The notes beneath the pieces are model-generated. The model searched no databases. It saw only the letters and a list, made by a program, of their open reading frames with translations, and was not told the DNA's origin. The translations under genes were made by a program, and so were the position numbers. A DNA stretch of 64,000 nt from Hafnia alvei (lineage in GTDB: Bacteria; Pseudomonadota; Gammaproteobacteria; Enterobacterales; Enterobacteriaceae), in NCBI RefSeq assembly GCF_034424155.1, contig NZ_CP139992.1, positions 1,876,012 through 1,940,011 of the forward strand, given 5' to 3'. Below, in pieces: positions 1-9,181 of the stretch; the first letter of the stretch is position 1, and each line of letters opens with the position of its first letter.

Positions 1-623
<623 letters not shown>

Positions 624-1146
624 CCCCCAGATATGCCACGCTGAAGATTGCCTCAAGTCTATTATTCTGATTAAGCCCTGATGAAAGTTAGGGCTATTTG
701 CTGTAGGAAATATGCTCGTTGATATATCTCTGTCGTTCTCTGTTACAGGGGATAAGTTATTGTGCTGTATTAAAAAACCAATAACTGTGGAAAATTCCTA
801 AATTTACTTTATTGATATTTTATAGTAGTTTGCAGCTAGATATATAGCGGGTAATCGAAACACTGCTATGTGTAGCTCACATCTTTTCCTCCAAATTATT
901 CATCCCTGTTTCAGCGGCTGCGAGTAGACACGTTGTGCAACCAGCAAAGGGTTGGTGGTAATCAGGGGGAGCGCTGCATTGTGCCCGCCATCTGGCGGTT
1001 TTTTTATACCTAAGATTTGCCGAATCTAAAAATTTTATCTGTTGAGTGAGCAAAACGCATAAGAACCGCCTATAGATCAACGATACGCCCACGTCACCTG
1101 CTCAGTTACGGCTCTGCACCACTTTGAAATCACTTTGGGGTTTTTA
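624..1146. other. Intergenic region between rcnA and nfrB, probable nfrB leader
   Basis: No convincing gene is present; a 71-codon minus-strand frame at 877-1092 has no family resemblance. A short inverted repeat AGCCCT/AGGGCT lies at 674-694 without a T tract. The segment 930-1005 is rich in small hairpins (GTTG-TG-CAAC, CAACC-N7-GGTTG) and ends in a terminator-like structure, listed separately. It does not match a c-di-GMP riboswitch as far as I can judge. Confidence 0.5.
984..1005 (+). terminator. Terminator-like hairpin in the nfrB leader
   Basis: Stem CCGCCA/TGGCGG (985-998) is followed at once by seven T residues (999-1005), the form of a Rho-independent terminator. It is about 360 bp after rcnA and 142 bp before nfrB. 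It may therefore end a small RNA or attenuate nfrB transcription rather than terminate rcnA. Confidence 0.65.
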
Positions 1147-3369
1147 ATGGATTGGATGGTTGATGCATTTACCACATATCTTTATGGCATAAAGATTATT
1201 GCGATAACCTTAGCAATACTGATGCTTATCAGCGGTGTTGATGATCTTTTTATCGACGTTGTTTACTGGTCCAGACGTATTTGGCGAAGCTTAACGACCT
1301 ACAAAAAGCATAAGCATCTCAGCCACAAAGAACTCTATAAGCCTGACGAAAAACCGCTGGCGATCATGGTCCCCGCGTGGAACGAGACCGGCGTAATAGG
1401 CAATATGGCAGAGCTAGCCGCTACAACGCTGGATTATGAGAACTACCATATTTTTGTCGGCACCTATCCAAATGACCCTGACACCCAGCGCGATGTCGAC
1501 GAAGTTTGCGCCCGTTTTCCCAATATTCATAAAGTTGTCTGTGCAAGGCCAGGCCCAACCAGCAAAGCCGACTGCCTGAACAACGTACTCGATGCAATCC
1601 TTCAGTTTGAGCAGAGTGCCAATTTTAAGTTTTCAGGATTTATTCTGCATGATGCTGAAGATGTTATTTCGCCGATGGAGCTAAGGTTGTTCAACTATCT
1701 GGTTGAACGCAAAGATTTGATTCAAATCCCTGTTTACCCCTTCGAACGCCCTTGGACCAGTTTTACTAGCCTGACCTATCTGGATGAATTTGCCGAACAG
1801 CACGGCAAAGATGTGCCTGTGCGTGAAGTTATCGCCGGGCAGGTGCCGAGCGCTGGCGTTGGAACCTGTTTTAGCCGTCGTGCGGTAATGGCGTTGTTAG
1901 CCGATGGTGATGGTATTGCTTTTGATGTGCAGAGTTTGACCGAGGACTATGACATCGGCTTTCGTTTAAAAGAGAAGGGGATGAAGGAGATTTTTGTTCG
2001 CTTCCCTGTTTTACCTGACGGGGTTAAGCCGCATTCGACGCCTTTCGGCCAGCGCGCCAGATCGGCAAATGTTATCTGCGTGCGTGAATATTTCCCCGAC
2101 ACATACTCAACGGCAGTCAGGCAAAAATCACGTTGGATTATCGGTATCGTTTTTCAAGGGTTCAAAACGCATCATTGGAGCAGCAGCCCGATGATGAATT
2201 ACTTCCTGTGGCGCGATAGAAAAGGGGCAATTAATAACTTCCTCAGCTTCTTCGCCATGTTGGTGATGATTCAGCTGACCCTGCTGGCGCTTTATCAACG
2301 ATTTTGGCCTGATGCGTGGCATTTTTTGTCGATTTTCACCGGCGATGTATGGCTGTACACCCTGCTGTGGATCAACTTTGGCCTGATGGTAAACCGCATG
2401 TTCCAACGCGTTGTTTTTGTGACGGTTTATTATGGGCTGCGTCAAGGCTTGATGTCGATTCTGCGGCTGTTCTGGGGCAACTTGATCAACTTCATGGCGA
2501 ACTGGCGTGCATTAAGACAGGTCATTCAGCATGGCGATCCGCGCCGAGTGGCTTGGGATAAAACAACCCATGACTTCCCCAGCGTGGGGCAAAACCGTGC
2601 GTTGCGTCTGTTAGGTTCGATTCTAATTGAGCAGGGTGCTGTTACGCAGGAACAGCTTGAAGACGCGTTGGTCAACCGTATTCCCGGTTTAAAACTGGGT
2701 AATACGTTGGTACATCGCGGCATCATCACGCCAATGCAGTTGGCTCAAGCTTTAGCTGTCCAAAATGATGTTACGGCGGAGTCTATCGATGAGCGCAAAA
2801 TTGATCCGGCCTTGATCGCAAAAGTGCCAGCCTCTGTGGCTTTGCACTATGCGGCGCTACCGATACGCGAAGAAAACGGGAAAATGATCTTCGCCAGCGA
2901 AAGTGCCATAGATCCTGTCTCGCTGGCGGCGCTGGCGCGCAAAGTCGGCAAGCGGGTCAGCTACGTTATTGCACCAAGTGGGCAGGTGGTGGTGGGGCTG
3001 CGCCATTGGTATGCCCGTCTGCGAGGCAAAGACTATTACGCCATGCTTGAAAGAGCGGTGGCTGAGAAGTGGCTAACTCAGGAACAGAGCGAGTCAATTT
3101 GGGCGAGCTTTGTTTCGCGCCAATTGTTGTTTGCGGAAATCTTGGCATCGCTAGGGAGCATTGATGGCGCTTCGCTTAAGGCACTGTTGCTTCGACACGA
3201 ACGCAGCGTTTTGCCGCTTGGCGAGTTTTTAGTGACCGAAAATGTGGTGAGTCAAGAAACACTAAATCGCGCGCTCGAAATACAAAAAGAATTGCAGCCA
3301 ACGCTGGCCTCGTTGCTGGCGCAGGCCGGATTAAGTCAGGAACAAATTCAGATGTTGGAGGCCGCATGA
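1147..3369 (+). CDS. nfrB: NfrB, c-di-GMP-controlled glycosyltransferase (phage N4 receptor system)
   Basis: Membrane processive family-2 glycosyltransferase. In E. coli it makes the surface glycan needed for phage N4 adsorption together with NfrA. Membrane segments lie at about residues 10-35 and in the middle. The catalytic domain has NETGVIGN near the start, HDAED (about 168-172) and QKSRW (about 326-330). Residues about 484-541 form an MshEN-type c-di-GMP-binding domain with two LG-x2-L-x3-G repeats, and a second, weaker copy lies near 661-715. I chose ATG 1147 (740 aa, GGGG six bases upstream, E. coli-like MDW start) over an upstream TTG at 1135. It overlaps nfrA by ATGA. Confidence 0.95.
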   Translation: MDWMVDAFTTYLYGIKIIAITLAILMLISGVDDLFIDVVYWSRRIWRSLTTYKKHKHLSHKELYKPDEKPLAIMVPAWNETGVIGNMAELAATTLDYENYHIFVGTYPNDPDTQRDVDEVCARFPNIHKVVCARPGPTSKADCLNNVLDAILQFEQSANFKFSGFILHDAEDVISPMELRLFNYLVERKDLIQIPVYPFERPWTSFTSLTYLDEFAEQHGKDVPVREVIAGQVPSAGVGTCFSRRAVMALLADGDGIAFDVQSLTEDYDIGFRLKEKGMKEIFVRFPVLPDGVKPHSTPFGQRARSANVICVREYFPDTYSTAVRQKSRWIIGIVFQGFKTHHWSSSPMMNYFLWRDRKGAINNFLSFFAMLVMIQLTLLALYQRFWPDAWHFLSIFTGDVWLYTLLWINFGLMVNRMFQRVVFVTVYYGLRQGLMSILRLFWGNLINFMANWRALRQVIQHGDPRRVAWDKTTHDFPSVGQNRALRLLGSILIEQGAVTQEQLEDALVNRIPGLKLGNTLVHRGIITPMQLAQALAVQNDVTAESIDERKIDPALIAKVPASVALHYAALPIREENGKMIFASESAIDPVSLAALARKVGKRVSYVIAPSGQVVVGLRHWYARLRGKDYYAMLERAVAEKWLTQEQSESIWASFVSRQLLFAEILASLGSIDGASLKALLLRHERSVLPLGEFLVTENVVSQETLNRALEIQKELQPTLASLLAQAGLSQEQIQMLEAA

Positions 3370-6341
3370 TTAAGCGTTGTCACCTCAGCGTACTCATCGC
3401 CTCAGTTTTGATGAGTACGGTTGCTTTTGCGGCGGCAGAACCAGGGAGTTCAGAGGATCTTGGTATCAGCGATCGCCAATACTTTATGGTTTATCCGCAT
3501 CTGGAGAAAGCGATGCGGGCGCTCAAAGAAGGGCGTGAAAGTGTGGCTATCAGCGAATTCGAACGGGCCCAGAAACAAGCGCCGGAAAGTGCGCGCTTAG
3601 CCCTTTATCTCTCTGAAGCTTACCGCCACTTTGGGCATGACGATCAGGCGAAAGCAGTATTAGACCGGCAGTTGAAAAGAACTCCAAGCAGTGCACCGGG
3701 GTATATCGAGTTAAAAGCGGCACTCGCGGCAGTTCCGGGAAAAACTTGGACAATCAATACGCTGGCTGATTTAAAACGTTATCAAGCTGATTGCGACAGC
3801 GCTCCCACTATCTACTGCCGCAGCGATGTTGGGCAGCACGCACTGCGTCTGGGTCAGCTTGATATCGCTAAAGCGCAGCTTAACGATGCTAAATTCAACG
3901 CCACGCCAGAAGGGCATACGCTGGCGGATGCCATTATGCAAAGGGCGATCTTCCTGAAAAAATGGGATGACGTGGACGACAGCTTCGAACGACTACGAAC
4001 GCAAGGTAAGCTGACATACGAACAGTCAAATCAGTGGTTTGGCATTTTGCTGGCGCAGCATAGTGACGATAAATTAGTTGCATTGCAGGGGATCAATGTG
4101 ATGAACGCTCCCTTGCAGCAGCTACATTATGCACAGTCACTGGCGTTGCGTAATGAAAATGCTCGCCTTAGTACCTATCTGCAAACGCGCACACCGCGTT
4201 TTGTACAGCAGGATCAAGAACGCGGCTGGCTCTATTTACTGGCGAAATACAGTCAGAATCCAAGTGAAGCATTAGCTAACTATCCCATTGATTTTGCTGA
4301 AAACAAAGCGTATATCGCACAAACGCTGATTCCCGACCGTATTGCTCAGCACGATCTTGCCGGAGCAAAACGTCTATTGGCTGGATATTCCCGCGATCAG
4401 CTGTTAGAACAGCGGTTGCAACTGAGCGAAGCGGAAAATGATACCGCGCAAATAGTGCAGCTTGCGCGACAGATGTATCAGCGATCGCCGCAGGATCTCA
4501 CATTACTCGACCGACTTAGCTATCAACTGGTTAAGACCGGACAGAAGGCAGAAGCTAGCCGCTTGTTACTGGCGCGCTATCCATATCAAAACGCGGGCGC
4601 AACGGGACAAAACCTGACTAGCCGCTTGATGGTTCTGTTGAAAGAGGATCCTCGCTTGCTGACGGCAAAAGACATTGAACGATTGTCAGTTCCGTTGCCA
4701 ACGCCACAGCAGCGTATGCAGCAAGCATCGGTATTCAACACTGAGGAACAGTGCCCGATTGTGCGTCGTTTGTTGGGGGATATGTCACCAGACTATGGCG
4801 CTACGGCATGGTATCAGTTAGCGAACTGCTATCGCACTGATTCGCCTGGACTTGCGCTGTTCGCGTATCAACAAGCCGATCGGCGTCAATCGAATACTTT
4901 CAGCAAGCGCTCGCTCGCCTACCAAGCCTATGCGGTTCAAGATTTCCAAGCCGCAACGCGCGCTTGGTCTGCGGTTCCGGTCGCTGATATGAGCGCTGAG
5001 GACACGATGGCGGCGGCAAATAGTGCGCTGGCAGCCCACGATATTCGTGCGTTAACGGGGTGGCTTAGCGAAGCGAAGAAGCATCAGCAAGATAAAACGG
5101 CGGAATATTGGTGGCTGCACTCTCATAGCCAAAATGATCCATCCGGCGCTCTGGCAGACTTGAATCGTTCCATTGAAATTAAACCGATGGCATCAGCGTT
5201 GGCCGACCGTGCGGCGCTGTATCGTCAGCAAAATCAGCTTAATCTGGCGTTGGCTGATTTGCATCAGGCTATCGCCATAGAGCCTGATAATACGGCTAAC
5301 CATGCAGCGCTGGGTTATGCGTTATGGGATGCGGATCACATAGCGCTATCCCGCGATGAGCTGAAACTGGCTGAACAACATACGCCAGACGATCCCGCGT
5401 TGATTCAGCAACTGGCCTATGTGAATCAACGTTTGGATGACATCCCGCAGGCGCAAAGTTATACCGAACGCGTGGTGGACGATATCGACCGAGGCTATGC
5501 ACCGCAGGGCCTAAGTGAGCAAGATGCTGAACGCCGGTTTAATTTCCGCCGCATGCATGAAGATACTGGTCGTCGCTGGACATTTAGCGTTGATACGTCG
5601 ATGGGACTTTCTGGCAAAAATAGCATTCCAAACAGCAGCGTATTAGGCAGCTCGACCCAGCCGTATGCGGCGCGTAGAAGTTACGGGCAGATGGAGGCGG
5701 AATACCGCGTCGGGCGCAACCAAATTGTGGATGGTGATTTGCTGTCTGTTTACAGTCGCGTATTTGCCGGTAGCGGAAATGAGGGTAATTTCTTACCCAC
5801 CAAGGCACCGATGATGGGGCTTGGGGTTAGATGGAAGCCGCTGCGCGAGCAGGTATTTTATTTAGCCGCGGAACAGCAAATTCCGCTGGATAGGCATGAA
5901 AGCGAAGCAGACATGCTGCTGCGTGCCAGCGCATCCTTCCTCAACGGGGGCAAGTACAGTGATGAATGGCACCCTAACGGCAACGGCTGGATAGCACAAA
6001 ATCTCTATCTGGACGCAGCTCACTACGTGAAACAAGACAGTCAAAGCTACACCGCTGATTACCGGCTGAGCTGGCACCAAAAAATCCCTAATATCCCCAG
6101 TGCGCAAACGTTGGAGCCTTACGGGCATCTGCAATATAACGCCACTCAGAATGGTGCGTACTCTGATGCTAAGCTCGGCGGTATCGGCGTGCGTTGGAAT
6201 ATGTGGTCAGGCGAAAATCATTATGATGCCTACCCGCACAAAATCAGCGTTGGCATTGAATTCCAACATTTATTTAGTGGGAAGAACCAATTCGTGGAAT
6301 CTAAAAATGGTGCCTTTGTGACCTTTGGAGGGCGCTGGTAA
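3366..6341 (+). CDS. nfrA: NfrA, outer-membrane partner of NfrB, phage N4 receptor
   Basis: Outer-membrane protein of 991 residues (E. coli NfrA is about the same length), the receptor of phage N4 and probable export channel for the glycan made by NfrB. A cleavable signal peptide ends near residue 22 (STVAFA). The central part is built of TPR-like helical repeats (for example ALADLHQAIAIEPDNTANHAALG). The last 240 or so residues are rich in alternating aromatic residues and end in GGRW, as expected of a beta-barrel. ATG 3366 overlaps the nfrB stop, so the two are translationally coupled; its own stop overlaps the next start as TAATG. Confidence 0.94.
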   Translation: MIKRCHLSVLIASVLMSTVAFAAAEPGSSEDLGISDRQYFMVYPHLEKAMRALKEGRESVAISEFERAQKQAPESARLALYLSEAYRHFGHDDQAKAVLDRQLKRTPSSAPGYIELKAALAAVPGKTWTINTLADLKRYQADCDSAPTIYCRSDVGQHALRLGQLDIAKAQLNDAKFNATPEGHTLADAIMQRAIFLKKWDDVDDSFERLRTQGKLTYEQSNQWFGILLAQHSDDKLVALQGINVMNAPLQQLHYAQSLALRNENARLSTYLQTRTPRFVQQDQERGWLYLLAKYSQNPSEALANYPIDFAENKAYIAQTLIPDRIAQHDLAGAKRLLAGYSRDQLLEQRLQLSEAENDTAQIVQLARQMYQRSPQDLTLLDRLSYQLVKTGQKAEASRLLLARYPYQNAGATGQNLTSRLMVLLKEDPRLLTAKDIERLSVPLPTPQQRMQQASVFNTEEQCPIVRRLLGDMSPDYGATAWYQLANCYRTDSPGLALFAYQQADRRQSNTFSKRSLAYQAYAVQDFQAATRAWSAVPVADMSAEDTMAAANSALAAHDIRALTGWLSEAKKHQQDKTAEYWWLHSHSQNDPSGALADLNRSIEIKPMASALADRAALYRQQNQLNLALADLHQAIAIEPDNTANHAALGYALWDADHIALSRDELKLAEQHTPDDPALIQQLAYVNQRLDDIPQAQSYTERVVDDIDRGYAPQGLSEQDAERRFNFRRMHEDTGRRWTFSVDTSMGLSGKNSIPNSSVLGSSTQPYAARRSYGQMEAEYRVGRNQIVDGDLLSVYSRVFAGSGNEGNFLPTKAPMMGLGVRWKPLREQVFYLAAEQQIPLDRHESEADMLLRASASFLNGGKYSDEWHPNGNGWIAQNLYLDAAHYVKQDSQSYTADYRLSWHQKIPNIPSAQTLEPYGHLQYNATQNGAYSDAKLGGIGVRWNMWSGENHYDAYPHKISVGIEFQHLFSGKNQFVESKNGAFVTFGGRW

Positions 6342-7240
6342 TGACAATAATTTCTCGCTGGTGCGTCTTGTTACTCTTGATGATGGCACCTTGGGCTCAC
6401 GCGATGAACGCCATGATTTACCAACCGCAGCTTAGAGATATGAGCGTAGACAAAGCCCAGTGGCAAACGCTGATGGATAAGTTACACGACGCGGGTTTTG
6501 ATACGCTAGTGCTGCAGTGGAGTGAATATGGTAGCGCCTTTAGCCAAGGGGCAGAGCAGCAGTGGCTGATGGATCGCGCACGCATTGCACACGATCGTGG
6601 ATTGCAAATCGTGGTGGGCCTGTATGCCGATCCTGAGTTTTTCACCCGTCAGAACCAACCCACGAAGGCATTAGGCAACTATCTAAACCGCCAGCGTACA
6701 CAGGACGTTGCCGTTGCTCAGCGCTGGGTAGACAAGTTTGGTAGCCAAAACATTGCAGGATGGTATCTAACTCCTGAGCTAGACGATTTACGCTGGCGTG
6801 ATGAAACAAGCCGCCAGATTGCCGTGAAATGGCTGACTGAAACAAAGCAGTCGTTGCTTGCTGTCTCTAATAAACCGGTCAGTATCAGTAGTTTCTTTGC
6901 CGGTAATATGACGCCAGACACCTATCGCGATACGGTGGCTGATTTTGCAGCGGCTGGGGTGAAAATCTGGGTTCAGGATGGGGCGGGAGTCGATAAGCTC
7001 AGCTTACGCGAACGTTCACTGTATCTCAATGCGACGGTGGGGTGTGATGAAACATCGCCAGCGGCGGGGGAAGTTTTTGAAATCTTCCGCCAAATTAAAG
7101 GTGATAAAGCCTTTCGTGCACAGCCCGCATCGACGCAAGAAATTAGCTCGGTGTTGCATCAAACTTCAGCTTGTGGGAAAGATAAGCTAATATTCTCGCT
7201 GCGCTATTTACCGGCGGCTGAGGGTATTTTGGCTTATTGA
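6341..7240 (+). CDS. ybcH: YbcH, DUF4434-type exported protein of the nfr operon
   Basis: Exported protein of 299 residues with a signal peptide ending near APWAHA. It belongs with YbcH, which sits beside nfrA in E. coli. The fold is probably a TIM-barrel related to glycoside hydrolases (DUF4434). Visible conserved stretches are LVLQWSEYG, GWYLTPELDD and KIWVQDGAG, which carry acidic residues that could be catalytic. Its function is not established. Because it is coupled to nfrA by a one-base TAATG overlap, I infer that it trims or processes the Nfr glycan in the periplasm. Confidence 0.85.
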   Translation: MTIISRWCVLLLLMMAPWAHAMNAMIYQPQLRDMSVDKAQWQTLMDKLHDAGFDTLVLQWSEYGSAFSQGAEQQWLMDRARIAHDRGLQIVVGLYADPEFFTRQNQPTKALGNYLNRQRTQDVAVAQRWVDKFGSQNIAGWYLTPELDDLRWRDETSRQIAVKWLTETKQSLLAVSNKPVSISSFFAGNMTPDTYRDTVADFAAAGVKIWVQDGAGVDKLSLRERSLYLNATVGCDETSPAAGEVFEIFRQIKGDKAFRAQPASTQEISSVLHQTSACGKDKLIFSLRYLPAAEGILAY

Positions 7241-7257
7241 GTCAGTAGTTAGCGATG

Positions 7258-7302
7258 ATGTGTTGGCACTTTGCAGATGATTTGCAGGGTGCCAGCATTT
7301 TG
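7258..7302 (+). terminator. Possible terminator after ybcH
   Basis: An imperfect hairpin with GGCAC (7265-7269) paired to GTGCC across about 19 bases is followed by a short T run. It lies 20-60 bp after the ybcH stop. The loop is long and the pairing imperfect. Confidence 0.35.
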
Positions 7303-7405
7303 AAAAGAGTCAGGTGCTTTTTATATTGTGTCAGCGATAGCTGACCCCGCAGCAGTAAACCCCTTTCAACCTATTTTTCATTCTCTTTCACGAACGCGAA
7401 AATAT

Positions 7406-7519
7406 TCACATCAGATTAGATGCCAAAATAATGATGTAGAGCGCCAGCATCACAAGAGTGGTTCCCGCAACAAGATAGCTATCTTGGCGTTGGCTGTTGG
7501 ATTTTTTTGGGTTAGGCAT
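7406..7519 (-). CDS. Small single-pass membrane protein, 37 residues, unrecognised
   Basis: A 37-codon frame reads MPNPKKSNSQRQDSY followed by one hydrophobic segment (about residues 16-34, LVAGTTLVMLALYIIILAS) and ends NLM. The ATG at 7519 is preceded by GAGG six bases upstream, a strong ribosome binding site. A basic, polar N-terminus followed by one membrane helix is the usual plan of enterobacterial small membrane proteins (positive-inside orientation). I recognise no named homologue. It lies antisense to a longer plus-strand frame (7328-7702) with no protein-like character. Its promoter is not identified; repeats at 7632-7665 lie about 110-150 bp upstream. Confidence 0.6.
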   Translation of the reverse strand: MPNPKKSNSQRQDSYLVAGTTLVMLALYIIILASNLM

Positions 7520-7631
7520 ATCGGGCCTCAAAAGATGAATGAGTCAGCTAAGTCTAGGTCAAACTGCTGTGGCAGGCAGATTGCTGGTATGACAGACGAT
7601 AAGGCTATGAACCTTAGCATAAGTTTATTTT

Positions 7632-7665
7632 TCAACGCAATGTTGATTTTTCAACTTCTCGTTGA
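7632..7665. repeat. Two tandem copies of TCAAC-N5-GTTGA
   Basis: Palindromic half-sites TCAAC (7632-7636) and GTTGA (7642-7646) recur with the same five-base gap at 7651-7665, one unit every 19 bp, joined by TTTT. This looks like a pair of operator sites for a dimeric regulator. It lies between the small membrane-protein gene (minus strand) and brnQ (plus strand) and could serve either. Confidence 0.5.
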
Positions 7666-7831
7666 TAATTTGAATCAGACACATCATCGGGCAACGATGT
7701 GATAAATTATGTATATCTCAGGCTGATATTTCGGCTTGTATCATTTCTGATTACTTTAGATGAGTGCGCACGCCGCGTGGTCGGTAAGGTTTTGCTCAGA
7801 GAACACCCAGACACGAAGCGGCTTATAACCT

Positions 7832-9121
7832 ATGAATGTTAGACAAACTATTACACTTGGATTTATGACTTTTGCGCTCTTTGTTGGCGCGGGCAACATC
7901 ATCTTTCCTCCCTTTATTGGCCTGCGAGCCGGTGAAAATTTTTGGTATGCCACCGGTGGATTTTTAATTACCGGCGTGGGTTTACCGGTGTTGGCATTAA
8001 TTGCGATGGCACGTAACAACGGCTCATTGGTGGAATTGACTAGGCCTGCGGGCAAGCTGTTTGGCCTGCTTCTTTCACTGATCTGTTATATGGCGCTTGG
8101 CCCGCTGTTTGGCGCGCCGCGTACCGCCACAGTTTCTTACGAAATCGGCATTAATCCGCTGTTTTCAGGCCATGTGCCGCTCAGCGCATTTAGCCTATTG
8201 TTCTTTATTGCCGTGGTTCTTTGCTCGCTGAACCCGTTAAAGCTGATTGATATCGTGGGCAAGTTCCTCTCACCAATCAAAGTAGCTTCGCTCGGCGCTT
8301 TGGGGTTATATGCGTTCTGGCGCCCAGCAGGAAATGAGCTTTTCACGTTTCCTGAATATGTTGAAAACCCGCTCTCTAGCGGCATGATTAACGGCTATCT
8401 CACCATGGATACGCTGGCTGCACTGGTGTTTAGTATTATTATCGTGAATGCCATTAAGTCACATGGCGTTGATTCATCGCAGCGGATCACACGTTACATG
8501 GTGATCACGGGGTTGATTGCCGCGGTAGGGCTGACCTATGTTTACATCAGCCTGTTTTATTTAGGCGCCTACAGTTTGCCGCTGGCGCGTTCAGCCACTA
8601 ACGGCGCTGATGTGTTACATGCTTTCATCGTGAATGGGTTTGGCTATCAAGGCAGCGTATTTTTGGCCTTTATCATTACCGTTGCCTGCTTGGTGACGGC
8701 GATTGGTTTAACCAGCGCCTGTGCTTCCTATTTCAGCCAGATAACGGGTAAATCCTACAAGATGTTTGTGGTGATTTTGGCTGCGGTTTCCATGCTGTTG
8801 TCTAATCTTGGGTTGACCGAAATTATTCACTTTTCGCTGCCAGCGTTAACATCGGTTTATCCGCCATTCATTGTGCTGGTGATCTATGGCGCACTGGCTA
8901 AACCGGGAGAGCATTCTGTCGCCCTGTGCATGCCTGCAACGCTGGTCGCGTTCATTATCGGGATTTTACAAAGCGTGGTTCCCGCCGAAGATCTGCCGTG
9001 GGTAGCCGGAAACCTACCGTTCTATAAAGAAGGCATGGCGTGGATTATTCCAACTATCATAGTCTTTATGCTAAGCGCGGTATGTTTGAAATATAAGAAG
9101 CCGGTACCGGTAGAGAATTAA
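7832..9121 (+). CDS. brnQ: Branched-chain amino acid carrier of the BrnQ family
   Basis: Sodium-coupled inner-membrane carrier for leucine, isoleucine and valine (LIVCS family). The 429-residue protein is almost all membrane helices (about 12). It shows the family signatures GFMTFALFVGAGNIIFPP near the start, GPLFGAPRTATVSYE, NGYLTMDTLAALVF and LVTAIGLTSACA. It is similar in length to E. coli BrnQ (439) but clearly diverged, so it may be a second carrier rather than the orthologue. No proY follows. The start has only a weak ribosome binding site. It converges with mdtG. Confidence 0.88.
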   Translation: MNVRQTITLGFMTFALFVGAGNIIFPPFIGLRAGENFWYATGGFLITGVGLPVLALIAMARNNGSLVELTRPAGKLFGLLLSLICYMALGPLFGAPRTATVSYEIGINPLFSGHVPLSAFSLLFFIAVVLCSLNPLKLIDIVGKFLSPIKVASLGALGLYAFWRPAGNELFTFPEYVENPLSSGMINGYLTMDTLAALVFSIIIVNAIKSHGVDSSQRITRYMVITGLIAAVGLTYVYISLFYLGAYSLPLARSATNGADVLHAFIVNGFGYQGSVFLAFIITVACLVTAIGLTSACASYFSQITGKSYKMFVVILAAVSMLLSNLGLTEIIHFSLPALTSVYPPFIVLVIYGALAKPGEHSVALCMPATLVAFIIGILQSVVPAEDLPWVAGNLPFYKEGMAWIIPTIIVFMLSAVCLKYKKPVPVEN

Positions 9122-9136
9122 GCAACAGCAACGATG

Positions 9137-9162
9137 ACGGCAACATGATGTTGTGTTGCCGT
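9137..9162. terminator. Hairpin between convergent brnQ and mdtG
   Basis: Nine-base perfect arms ACGGCAACA (9137-9145) and TGTTGCCGT (9154-9162) with an 8-base loop sit in the 60-bp gap between convergent genes. There is no long T tract, so it is a probable shared but weak terminator. Confidence 0.5.
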
Positions 9163-9181
9163 TGTGCGGAGTCGTCAGTAT

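Noticed and set aside
930-1005. c-di-GMP riboswitch upstream of nfrB
   Set aside because: The regulated product makes this tempting, but I could not find the conserved core of the GEMM-I or GEMM-II motif; only generic hairpins are visible.
877-1092. 71-codon minus-strand frame in the nfrB leader
   Set aside because: No family resemblance; it runs across the terminator-like hairpin.
7328-7702. 124-codon plus-strand frame upstream of brnQ
   Set aside because: It has no ribosome binding site or protein-like composition, and it lies antisense to the better supported small membrane protein and across the tandem repeats.
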